DNA of 64,000 nt from Aspidapion aeneum. Taxonomy: Eukaryota; Arthropoda; Insecta; Coleoptera; Brentidae. Below, piece by piece: positions 28,332 to 41,447 of this stretch (its first letter is position 1; every line of letters starts with the position of its first letter). The stretch spans positions 11,857,756 through 11,921,755 of the forward strand of contig OY755038.1 of the NCBI GenBank assembly GCA_963576565.1, in the 5' to 3' direction. The notes beneath the pieces were generated by a model. That model was given only the letters and a program-made list of their open reading frames with translations, searched no databases and was not told where the DNA came from. Position numbers and translations under genes: made by a program.

Positions 28332-31300
28332 CTAAAAAGAAAATTGTATATTATTTTTACACATACAGGGTGTCCCAAATTGGGCACTTTTAGGGGGTTT
28401 AAGGTCCCAAGTAACATTTCTTTATTTATAGCAGAAGCTAAAAGGTTGCCAGCGCCTTTCCTTAAAACCATTAGTTTCAATGTTTGGTCGCTAGCACGTT
28501 CCCATTACCCTTATATACCCCTTAGACCTCCTAAATGGGACTCCCCAATTGGTGGTGGCAACCTATGTATTAAACTCACTATAAAACCATAAGAAATAAA
28601 CTCCAGCTTCGCCCTCTAGCGGTTCCACCAGTATAGAACCTTTTAGAGCCTAAAGCTATTATGCCAGGTTCTAAAAGCAACTCAGAAACGTCCTCTATCC
28701 TATTATAAAACTAGATTTGGTAATTTGGTATCCTGGCGATTCTGTTGAATACCATAATACCTTTAGAGTAAAGAAGTTTTCCTATAAAAGCTATGGCGAT
28801 ATTTTAGATTCACAATGGCTATATAAAATAATTTAGGTCACAAAATTGCAAAAAATGTCAGAGTCCCAAAATTATTTTATCACGTAAAAATATACCGAGT
28901 TTGTCGTTTTGTTCTCGTATCTAAAAAGCTCTCAAAACAAGCGCGCCAGCTCAAGAATGCTTTTTAATAGTTTTTTGATAACAAAATAACAAATACTTAA
29001 AATAAAAAAAATCATTTACACTATTCACCATTAAAAAAGTCTGTTTGGTTTACATAAATCAAAATTAAAGTAAAATTATTGTTAAAAAACACTGCTAAAA
29101 CGACTAGATAAATATTTTCTCTTTACAATATTTTTTAAATAAATTTATATACGCCATTATGGTTTTATAGTGGTCACTTGGTTTTATTTGTTACTGTATC
29201 GCAACAAGGATTTTTGAGTGACCTTATGAAACCAACAAAAAAGAACAATGTAAACGTAGTCAACATAACCTCACTTAAATTTTTTGTATTTGTTTATAAA
29301 GTATAATTCAACACTTTTAAGTGTTTTTTATCGTGCAATTTCGACACAATCGAGAGGGCCAGTGTAAAGATATTCGTTGTGCCTGCAGATTGGAGGGCAA
29401 CCTCTTATATTGGCCGTCTAAACAGGCCTTATCTAGGCCTGGGTGTCAATCTTGCAATAGGTAGGTACCAATCTGTACCTAGGTATATCTATTATTTTTA
29501 CAAGAAATACCTAAAAAAATAAAAGACGAAAGTATTTACTTACTTCTGTTAGAAGGAAATAAGGTTTTATATGGCAGCCTATTTAAATAATATTTAATAT
29601 ACAGCTATGGGTAACTATATAAATACAAAAGAATTAAGTTTACCTTTAAGCCTTCCTATAAAACCTTTTTAAAATGCCTAAAAGTAATGGCAAAAACCAA
29701 AAGTCTAAAGTTTATATTTACCATTCTTAAAAACCTTAAGGAAACTAGGTTCTATATGGCCGCCTATCTAATCATATTTACTTTTAAACTACTGATAACT
29801 ATAAAAACAAAAGGATATAAGATCACTTTTAACTCTATTATAAAACACTTTTGTGATGACCTAAAGTAATGAAAAAAACTAAATGACCAAAGTTTATATT
29901 TATTTCTTTTTAAAAACTTTAGGTAAAATGGTTTTATAAGACCATCTTTATAAATCAGAAATCAATAAAACCAAAAGTATCTAAAAGGAACAGAAGGAAT
30001 ATCAGTTTTATTATACTCCCTTTATAAATCACTTTTTGGTTGTATAACACTCCTTTAGGTAATTGGCTATATAAATTACCTTTATGTAGCTAAATTGATC
30101 CTAAAACCCATAACAGCACCCTCTAAATAACCTAGGAACCAAATTGATAAAACCTTGAGTGGTAATAATGTTACTTGGGGTACTTCTAGGGAAGACATAG
30201 AAAAACTGACCACGCATTGCGAGGCTCAAATTTCAAGAGAAGACTTATAGTGAAAACCGCATTTTGAAATATCGTCTCGTCTTTGAGCTACGGGGGCTTT
30301 TTGAAAAGTCTGCATTTTTGAAGGGGGTCTATAACTTCGTTATTAGTGGAAATTTTGATTTAGAGTAAATTGCAGTTTTATAGACTTTGTCACGAGGAAT
30401 TCACCCGCTAAATTATATTTTAACTGTCACTTTTAGTTTTTGAGATATGACATAAAGTTGCATTTTTTCTTATGGAATGGCCTATATTTTAATTAATTTT
30501 CGAATTCATCATTGAATTCTTTTCAAAATTATGTATCATATGTCATAGTTTGATTGAGCGGTTTAGAAGTATTCAGCTTTTTCACTTATTTCTAGTGCGC
30601 TATGCTGAGGCAGGTAAAGGCACTCCAGTATTTTTATTATTTTACACAGTCACAAATATAGTAAGGCTGGTTTGGAAAAATTATAATTCAGCTGACGGCC
30701 CTCAAAGCCTCGTTATAAAAAGTTTTAAAAAATGATACATATTTCAAAATAAAATTAAAACGCTTTTGTGCAAAATAATTTCATATCAAAGCGTAATGTC
30801 AAATTGTTTAAACAACTGAAAACAATGACAAAACGCCAAGACGCAAGGCCAACTTGATTTGCATAGTATAAGACAACAAAACTATAGGACCATTGAAGTA
30901 GGATTTGACCGCAAGGCTTTCACGTCAATGGCGCATGACGTCATTCAACGCACACTAGACAAAAATAAAAAACTTTAATTATCTCCGAAACCGCTCAATC
31001 AAACTATGACATATGATACATCATTTTGAAAAGAATTCAATCACGAATTCGAAAATTAATTAAAATATAGGCCATTCCATTAGAAAAAATGCAACTTTAT
31101 GTCATATCTCAAAAATTAAAATTTAATTTAGCGGTTGAATGCCTCGTGACAAAGTCTATAAAATTGCAATTTACTCTAAATCAATATTTCCAATAATAAC
31201 GAAGTTATAGACCCCCCTCCAAAATGCAGACTTTTCAAAAAGCCCCCGTAGCTCAAAGACGAGACGATATTTCAAAATGCGGTTTTCACTATAAGTCTTC

Positions 31301-34300
31301 TCTTGAAATTTGAGCCTCGTAATGCGTGGTCAGTTTTTCTCTGTCTTCTCTAGAAGTACCTTAAACCCCCCAAAAGTGCCCAATTTGGGACACCCTGTAC
31401 AGTAGCGGCCGGGTCATTTCAAGGCATCTTTTTAGACTATATTGTGTATCCATTTGGATACGCAGGCCTTCAGATTGGATACCCAGTAAACAGGACCTGG
31501 ATACCTACTTTTGGGCCTAAAATACAGGGTGTAATTTAAATGATGAACCAATCTTTAAGAGATGGTCCAAAGCAGACGAAAAGTTCAAATAACTTTTGGC
31601 CAAGTTATAGCATTTTTTAAGTTTGGAAAGTAGGGAAAAACGATGAATTTTTAAAATATCAAATTGAACAACGTTGCTTTTTTCGAAGACAATATAGGAA
31701 AGTTAAGGATACAGTGTGGCCAAATAATCTTTGGAATCGGTATAAATTTCTCAATTCTTTTAAAAATTAATATTTTTATGAGCTATTAAATTTACACAAA
31801 AGAAATTGAAATAGATTTTTGTACAATGTCTAAAGGCCCCTTAAAACAAATATAAAATAATACTCTGCCAATATATGGGCACCTAAGCTCACACTAAGTT
31901 CTATAGATGTAGAGTACGGGTGAGCTAATATAATTAAAAAATTAAACATATTTTATTCAACTCCAAACTCAATTACCTATCGTTTGATACCACACAAGCC
32001 ATGTTTTAAGTTAAACTCTAATTTTTGAAATCTACCCCCACCCTTTGTTAAAAAAACTAAAATATGTTTTGTTGAACTCCAGACCCAATTACCTTTCGTT
32101 TGATATCACACACGCCATATTTTCACTTAATCTCTAATTTTTTAAATCTACTTCCACCCTTTTTTTTAACTAAAATTAATTTTGTTTAACTCCAGACTCA
32201 ATTACCTTTCGTTGGATATCACACACGCCATATTTTCACATAAACTCTAATTTTTGAAATCTACCCCCACCCTCTTATTTGGCTTGTGCTTGGTGGATTT
32301 TGTTCATTTTTAAATGGGACCATCTCGACGCAAGATCCAGCAAAGGTACCAAATTTCATTAAAATCGAACAAGCGGTTTTTGAGTTATGCGCGTTGGTCG
32401 TTACAGACAGACAGACAAACAGACAGACGGCGCAACAAAAAAGTTTCAAAATCATCTGAAACGCAAAGATATATAAAAATTTTTGAAATCGGAGCCACTT
32501 TTAAAAAAATTAGGATCACCATAGCTCACACTAATATAGTATAGTATATGTGTGAGCTAAAAATTGTATATTATTTTTACACATACAGGGTGTCTCTAAA
32601 AGATCTGTACAAAATCTTAGCACATATTCCTGAGGTCAAAATAAGTCGATTTAAAGCAACTTACCTTAGTCCGAAATTGCTCCGTTGCAGAGATAAAAAA
32701 ATTTTGAGCGAAATTGCCGAAAAGCAACAAACTTGAATAAAGCTTTGAGATTAATAGTCAGTAGAAAACTGGCCGTTGCTATGACATTTTGCGAGTGTAA
32801 AACACTCTAGTGAAATAGTCATTCAAAATAATTTCAGTATTCCGTTGCGGCATCGAACACTAAAAACGGAAATATCTCGAAAACGACTTACTTTAGCGCA
32901 TGTTAACAAGAATACCTTTTTGGATTAAAAAGATTCAGGAAAATATTTTCTTCAGAAAAAAAGTTAAAAGTTACACTGAGAAAAAAGTTATAGTCATTTG
33001 AAACTATAAAAAGAGCATTGTAAAGTGCTTTCTAACGGCCACCGTGAAAAGATATTCATTGGTGAGGTCAGGCCTTCTGTAGAAAATAAAATATACCGAA
33101 GGACCACTCGAGATAGCTCGAGAAAAACGTGTGGGAGTTAAGAGGGACTGTATCTTTCCACAGGGCTCCGACAGGGAAAAAAGAGCCTAAAACTTATTTA
33201 CTAAAAATAGCGTAGCAATGAAAAATTATCAAGAAACGACTTACCCTTAGATGTCTTTTGTAGCTACTTGGCTGGCCAGCCCGATTATACGCGAAGTACC
33301 AGACTCTCCATTGTTCTATAGTTCAAAATGTTCCAAACACTAATATCTAATAAACTAAAGCGTAAAATTAATAGTTTCCACAATTTTAATATAAAATAAT
33401 AGCGGTGCGGTGACTTTACTTGCACGAGGCGCGTGGTTGAGTTGTTCTCTCAGACAATCGGCGTTTTCGTCTGCTAGGCCGAATTTAGCCGCTTATCTCA
33501 AATCCTTCATTGCTGGGAGAAGCGCGCGAAGTTTAAATTTAAAATATGGAAAGATATAGCGTAAAGTAAATCAAAATAATATTCTAAAAACGCTTGTAAG
33601 CGTAGAAAATGTAACCCAAAAATATTTAAAAACTAAGAGAGATAGCTTCTCTAATTTTAAGTGAAAATTAGAGAATATAATTATTTACAAAAATAAAAAC
33701 AAGTTGGGAAACTTGTTCATTCGGCCCACCAAAATGAGCATCATTTTTCGGTAGGTGAATCTGAATCAATTGGAAGGGGGCAAAGCTTGACTAAAGGTCG
33801 TTTAAAGATACCGGACGCGGTACGAACATTTGCCACCCTAGCGTGCCCATCAGGCCCTTTAAAAATTTCAATAATGCGACCTACCCGCCATTGAAGGGGC
33901 GGTGATAACTCGTCTTTGATAAGAACGACGGTACCTATTTTTGGCTCGGCGCATAGTTCCAACCATTTATTTCGTACTTGAAGGGTATGTAAAAATTCTT
34001 GGCTCCAACGACGCCAAAAATCGGCTTGTATTCGTTGGACCAAGTTCCATCGCGATAACCGATTCTCAGGTTTACTTGAAAAATCTTCATCAGGAACAGA
34101 AACTAAAGGTCCATGTGTTAAAAAATGTCCCGGTGTTAAAACCTGTAGATCGTTACAGTCGGTAGATTGCGGGGTCAAGGGGCGAGAATTTAAAATCGCC
34201 TCAATTTGACAAAGAACCGTGTACAACTCCTCATAACTCAGAATCTGCGAGCCAATGGTACGAATTAAGTGAGTTTTTACTGATTTTATCCCTGACTCCC

Positions 34301-37300
34301 AAAGACCGCCGAAGTGGGGAGCTGATGGAGGGATAAAATTCCAGGCGATAGCTTGTTGCGTGCAAGCATTTCTTGCAAGATCAAGCAATTCTTTGCTGGA
34401 TTTAACGAAATTTGTGCCATTGTCTGAAAAAAGAGTTTTTATGTAACCTCTTCGGGCAACAAAGCGACGTAGCGCAGCTAAAAAAGCGTCCGAAGTTAGA
34501 TCTGACACTAACTCGAGATGTAAAGCTTTAGTATTTAGACAAATAAAAAGGCAGATATATGCTTTTTGTGTTTTTACACCTCTGTGTTTACTGAGAGTGA
34601 TAGGTATAGCACCACTAAAATCTACTCCACTAAAAGTAAAAGGCTTTTGTGGAATCAAGCGGTAGGACGGAATTTGTCCCATGATTTGCTCATAAGAATG
34701 CGGTTTGACGCGTAAGCAACGAACACATTTGGATAAAACCGTTTTAATTAAGCGTTTGGCAGATAAAATCCAAAAAATTTGACTAATGAGATATTGGACT
34801 GTTTGCACTCCGACACGCAAATATTTTTTGTGCATATATTCAATAAAAATATAAGAAAGTCTACTTTCCTTGGGTAAAAGAAGAGGATGTTTTTGTCCGT
34901 AAGAAATAGTCATGGCTTGTTGAATGCGTCCTCCAACTCTTATAAGACCATCCTGGTCTAAAAAGGGATTCAATTTTTGTATGGGTTTTATGCATTTTTT
35001 CTGGTTTTGAAGGTTAAGAATTACTTCAGAAAAGTATTTTTGTTGTTCGTGATTAGCCAAACATTTTAAAGCGTTAAAGAGATCGATATAATCTATATTT
35101 GTCTTTTTTCTGACGTCTGCGGATAGTCTACAATTATTTATGAATCGTAAACTGCGGGCTAAAAGTAGTTGAATAGCGTAAAAATCGGATTTATTATTTA
35201 AAAGCGAATCTAAAAAGTTTTCCGTTATTCGGTCACAAGAAATCAGAGCAACATTTTTTCGTTCCTCAGTCTCTAAACTGTCATTTATTTTGACTTGCGG
35301 GGTTTTTGTTGGCCATTTATCGAAAGATTCTTGTAAAAAACTAGGGGCGGCCCACCATAGGGGATGATTTAAAAGCTCACTCGGCGAGCAGCCGCGGCTG
35401 GCTACATCGGCACTATTGAGAAATGTGGGGGTATATAACCAACATTCTGGATTAATATTATCTTGGATAAGACTAACACGATTTGCGACAAAAGTTTTCC
35501 ATTTACTTGGATGGGATTTTATCCAGTGTAAAACAACCATTGCGTCCGAAAAAGCGTAAATATTATTTATTGTGAACCTTTTTATGAATATATCATATGT
35601 GTATTTTAAGACCTCAGATAAAAGAGTAGCGGCTAGAAGTTCTATTCTCGGAATACTAACAAATTTTTTAAGTGGAGCGATGCGACTTTTCGCAAGAACA
35701 AAATATATGTGATATTTAGCGTTTCGTAAGACACGTAAGTATATTACGCATGCGTACCCTCGTTTACTCGCATCACAAAAACCACAGAGATCGATGGATT
35801 CGGCGTTTGTGATGTCAATGTGGCGGGGTAAACTAAATTTTTCTAAAACTTGAAATTCAGATTGATAGAGTGTCCACTGACGAACTATTTCTAAAGTAGG
35901 CGTGGCGTCCCAGGAAATACCAAGTAACCAAATTTGTTGAATCAAATATTTTAAAGTGAATGTTACTGGGGTAAGATAACCATGGGGGTCATAGCAGCGT
36001 GCTAAAAAAGAGAGAAGCGTCCTTTTTGTACAGCTTTGCTGATTAGGTAATATGTTAAATCGAAACTCGTCGTATGAAGGATGCCAGCACAGGCCTAAGA
36101 CCTTAGTGACGTCATCCGAATCGAGAGATAAAACTGCGGGGTTGACTAAGGAGGGATCTAAATGAGAGATCACTTCTGAGCGATTGCTAGACCATTTGTG
36201 TAATTTCAAGCCAGCGTTTCCTAACAATTCCGTAAGCTCATGCTGCAAATTTAACGCCTCTTGAACCGTTTTACATGAAGTAGTGACGTCATCAATATAG
36301 GTATCGTTAAGTATAACTTTAGCAGCGTGAGGGTAGTTATCATATTCGGACTCAGCTAAGTGCTGAAGGGTGCGTAAAGCGAGATATGGTGAACAGTTCA
36401 CTCCGTAAGTGACAGTTCGTAGTTTAAAAACGGAAACTTTTTCATTAGGGTTAAACCGCCAAAATATTTTTTGGTATTTTTGATGATCAGGGTTGATATT
36501 TATACCACGATACATTTTTTGAATATCGCAGGTGAGCGTCACAGGGTTAAGGCGAAAATGTAATAATATTTGAATAATATCTTTTTGTAGTTTCGGACCC
36601 GATAATAACACTTGATTAAGCGAAATATGCGTAAAAGGGTCAGTAATACTCGCATTAAAAACTACCCTTGTCTTAGTAGTGATAGCTTCATTTTTAACAA
36701 CAGCGAAATGTGGAATAAAATAGCTGTCTGAATCGTCTTCTTTTTCTGAGTCATAGTCCATATGACCCAATTCCAAATATTCATTCATAAATTTAGAATA
36801 TTCACAATACAAGTTTTTATCGCGAAGTAGTTTTTTTTCTAAAGATAAGAAACGATTTAGCGCGACTTGTTTTATTCCGGGAAACTGTGGTGGATTGTCA
36901 AATGTGCGAAAGGGAAGGGATACTGTGTACCGGCCGTCTTGATTACGCGACACGCTCTGTTTAAAATAATTTTCACAAATTTCATCCTCTGGTTTCAAAT
37001 GAGTTTTTTGGGGGACGCAGTCGGTTTCCCAAAATTTTGAAATTAATTGCGAAAGCGAGTCATTTTCATTTTGACAAAAAAGAGCATTAATTGGCGGGGT
37101 AGAAATTAAGGGTTGATTTATTTGTCCCATCAAAATATAGCCGAAAATAGTTCCCATAGCAAAGGGATGATTTGGATCATCGCTAGCGATTTTTTCACCC
37201 TGTATAATTAGTGGAAATAGATCCATACCAATTAGTAAATTTACAGGCGAAGGGTTGTAAAAAGTGGGATCTGCTAAGGGTAAATTTTTTACAAAATGCC

Positions 37301-40300
37301 AATTTTCTGTATTTATTTTTACTGACGGTAAATCAGTACAAACTTTTTGCAAAATAATTGCTTGCGTAGACACAAAAATATCTGGTTTTTGAAAATTACA
37401 AATTTTAATAAAAATCGATCCTAGATCAGAAGTAAGAGAGTTGCCTCCAACCCCCTGTATATTTGAACATAAGGGTTGTCTTGGAAGGCCCAATTGTTGC
37501 GCTAATTTTTGAGAACAGAAAGTGTTTTGCGAACCGCTGTCTAAAACGGCTCTAACTGTTTGAAAGTGACCGCGGACATCTTGAATTTTTACTAGGATAG
37601 TTGACAATAAAACTTGCGATTGCGCAGAAATAAAACCACAATGCGTGGGGTTAGAACCCGAAGGAGTTGCGATTGGTACTTGTGAATTAGAAGACGTCGA
37701 AGTAAAATTGTTATTATTTTGAGTAGAGTAATTTTGAAGCGGACACCCAGTAGCCGGGGATCTAAAACTTTGCTGACTGGCCAAGTAACCACGTGGTGAA
37801 CTATTTGGAGATGCGTTGGGAGACATATTAGAGATTTTGTGAGAAATTCACGTTAGCATCAAAATGGGATCTATTTTGATTTTGAGAATTAGCGTAATTA
37901 TAATTTCGCTCAAAATGAATTAATGAGTGGTGTCTTTGATTACCAGGGCAATAGCGACATGAGCGTAGACTTTGACAAGAATTTGTTAAATGTATTGAGC
38001 TTAAACAATTTAAACATAGTTTTTTATTTTTAGCGTAAGAATAGCGTTCGTAGGGAGATTTACCTTTAAATGCGTTACATAAATATATTGAATGTGTGTT
38101 AGAATCACAAAAAGCGCATCTATCTTTAGAATGAGTATTTTCCGTACCAAGGAGCGTTTTTGTATAATAAGGCGAGGCGTTATTTTTATAAAACTGTTTA
38201 TTATTTTTAAATCTATTTTTAGATTGTAGCGAATAAAGCGAATTACATTGAGTTTCAAGGAAATGATAAATTTCTTGATATTTGGGCATTTCATTAGACC
38301 TAGAATTAGCTAGTTCAAAGCGCGAAAGTAGTACCTCAGGCAATTTATCTAGTAAAATGTTGGCGAGCGGAAAACACCATTGATCAGTGTCGTAATTTAG
38401 AGTTTTTAAAGCCTCAATGTTTTCTGAAAAAACATCAAGCAGCGTGCGCAGCGTTTCGGGATTGTCGTCTTTGAGAGCGGGAAAATTATACACGGAGCGC
38501 CAATAAGTTTGAGCCGATAAGCGGGGGTTATGATAGCGTTTTAGAAGCGTATTGTAAGCGATTATATAATTAGCGTCGGTTATTTGTAAATGTTTAACTA
38601 CGTTTAAAGGCGATCCTTTTAGGTAGGACAGTAACAAATTAAATTTAGCGTTTGTAGGAATACTAGGATTATTGTGTACAGAACTATTGTACATATCTAG
38701 AAAGGTTGGAAACTTAGTGATGTCGCCATGAAATTCGACAATGCGCAGTCTTGGCATTAAAGACGCCATAAAGCGGTCTGGATCAGAAGAATTTGAAATT
38801 TGCGTTAAGTTTTGAGGTTGAGGAGCTTCAATTTTCACCTCAAATAGTTGTTTTTGAATTCGTTTAATATCATAGAAGCTGTCGTCAAACTCAGTAAGGC
38901 GTTCATTTTCTTCTTCCAGTCTCTCCGGACTTGCCGAATAAGCCTCTATTATTTGATTTTGATAAATAAAAAATGTTTCTTTCATTTCATCAAGGTCGAT
39001 AAGTCGAACCTGTAAACACGGTTTTTTTGTATCATCCGTTAGGCAAGCATTAGCTAAGTTATGAAGAGTATTAATGCGATTATGTTGCACATTACGGAGT
39101 GCTTCTAACTTCTTAAGTTGCGTACTCATTGTAATGTTTTAAAAAAACTCCGTTAAAACAGGTGAACGATTAGTTTCCGAAATTTTTAATATTTAAAAAT
39201 TAAAAGCGTTTAAAAAGAAAATAGGCGATAAACAATGTAAACAAGTCTCATTTACCTCTCTAAGATCGTGTGTTGGAAACTTTTCCTACGTGCAGTCGAC
39301 ACCAAGCCAAAAAGAGGTAGGAAATGCGCGAAAACAATGCGCGTTCGGTACTTTTTTACTTGTTATTTTTACTGCGAGCACAGCAAAAAGAGCAAGGTCA
39401 GCGTATTTATTAAAAATTTTATATTTAACAAAATGCGATTTAGACTTTAATTTTTCCCGGGGTCCTGTTATCGGGCTCGAACCTGGACCAAATGGTGAGG
39501 TCAGGCCTTCTGTAGAAAATAAAATATACCGAAGGACCACTCGAGATAGCTCGAGAAAAACGTGTGGGAGTTAAGAGGGACTGTATCTTTCCACAGGGCT
39601 CCGACAGGGAAAAAAGAGCCTAAAACTTATTTACTAAAAATAGCGTAGCAATGAAAAATTATCAAGAAACGACTTACCCTTAGATGTCTTTTGTAGCTAC
39701 TTGGCTGGCCAGCCCGATTATACGCGAAGTACCAGACTCTCCATTGTTCTATAGTTCAAAATGTTCCAAACACTAATATCTAATAAACTAAAGCGTAAAA
39801 TTAATAGTTTCCACAATTTTAATATAAAATAATAGCGGTGCGGTGACTTTACTTGCACGAGGCGCGTGGTTGAGTTGTTCTCTCAGACAATCGGCGTTTT
39901 CGTCTGCTAGGCCGAATTTAGCCGCTTATCTCAAATCCTTCATTGCTGGGAGAAGCGCGCGAAGTTTAAATTTAAAATATGGAAAGATATAGCGTAAAGT
40001 AAATCAAAATAATATTCTAAAAACGCTTGTAAGCGTAGAAAATGTAACCCAAAAATATTTAAAAACTAAGAGAGATAGCTTCTCTAATTTTAAGTGAAAA
40101 TTAGAGAATATAATTATTTACAAAAATAAAAACAAGTTGGGAAACTTGTTCATCCATATTTAGGTTTCGCATCCCAAAAAACCCCCGAGTACCAATTTTT
40201 AAAGTAATGCGTTGAAGAATGTTCATAAATTTTAAGACAATCGATTTTTAATTTTTAACTTTACCACCCTGTATCTCTGAAACAGAGCAATTTCGGACTA

Positions 40301-41405
40301 AGGTAAGTTGCTTTAAATCGACTTATTTTGACCTCAGGAATATGTGCTAAGGTTTTGTACAGACCTTTTAGAGACACCCTGTAAAACAAATGATTTTGCG
40401 TATTTTTTCACTCTTGACTTTTTTGACAAATTTATTAGTTTTAGCCAAAACCAAATCCCATTTTTTTTAACTGCGCTTGCGTTACTATATGTCTCTTTTT
40501 ATAAATAAATAAAGATCTTAAACAAGGTTGCTGTATCACGCCTACGCTCTTCAAGATATACTTGGAACAAGTCCTTAAAGTATGGAAGAGAAAATGCCAA
40601 AACATGGGAATTCCGTTGGACGAAACCACCTTGTATACTTTATGTTTCGCCGATGATCAGATACTAGTGGCTCAGGATTATGACGACATCGAATATATGA
40701 CACGAAAACTAATAGAAGAGTAGAATAAGTGGGGACTAGAGGTTAATCTCAATAAGACAGTATATGTGTATCGGTGGAATGAAACAGGATCTAATCCTAA
40801 ATACCGGGCAGCGAATTCAGTCCTGTGATGAGTATAAATACTTAGGTCTAAAAATTACAGCTGACGGAACACTAGACAAAGCTATAAAAGATAGAAACGT
40901 ACAAGGAAGAAAAGCAATAACTTTATTAAATGGAATAATTTGGCACCAAAGTATATCAAAATATAACAAAAAGCTTATATATAACACCATTGTAAAAAGT
41001 ATTATTACATACGGCTCAGAAGTATGGCCAATCAAGGATAGAACAGAAAAAATGCTTTCCGCTACGGAGATGGACTATTGGACAAGAGCAGCAGGGAAAT
41101 CAAAAAGAGAAAGAGTTACAAATCAAAGAATAAGAGAAATTATGGCAGTGGGTGAACATACTTTAGTGGATGATATAAGAACAACTGGTGTGGTATGGAC
41201 ATGTACAAAGAATGAATGATGAAAGACTACCTAAACAAATACTACAATGGAAACCAACTGGCCGAAGAAAACGAGGACGGCCAAGGAGAAGCTGGAGAGA
41301 AAGAATAGACAGTGAAATAAGAATAAGAGGCCTAGATTATGAATTATGGGCAAACAGAAACGAGTGGAGATTGGGTATCGGAAGACATAGAACATTGTGA
41401 AACCG

Positions 41406-41447
<42 letters not shown>

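Larger units (their letters stand above)
33060..40152 (-). mobile_element. BEL/Pao LTR retrotransposon 2, apparently intact
   Basis: Two 660-bp LTRs, identical by eye, enclose a gag frame and a pol frame on the minus strand. LTRs begin TGAACAAG and end CACCA in the element's orientation. Flanking pentamers TTCAT and TCCAT differ at one base. Both frames are open and all catalytic motifs are present. The element lies antisense to nothing: it is in the same orientation as Derlin-1, whose intron 3 it occupies. Sequence relation to BEL 1 is distant. Confidence 0.96.
32586..40381. mobile_element. Foldback element with about 110-bp ends, split by BEL 2
   Basis: CAGGGTGTCTCTAAAAGATC...and its inverse at 40264-40381 stay similar for about 110 bp (AGCACATATTCCTGAGGTC, AAGTCGATTTAAAGCAACTT), flanked by TA (32584-32585 and 40382-40383). 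BEL element 2 occupies 33060-40152. Without it the element is about 700 bp and non-coding. Confidence 0.85.

Noticed and set aside
28082..28393. Plus-strand frame of 103 codons, GC-rich
   Set aside because: It is the shadow of the Derlin-1 last exon on the minus strand, which has clear homology, phase and splice sites.
39462..39492. tRNA gene fragment (TTCGAGCCC T-loop look)
   Set aside because: No acceptor stem, D arm or anticodon arm nearby; the position right after the LTR makes it a primer binding site.
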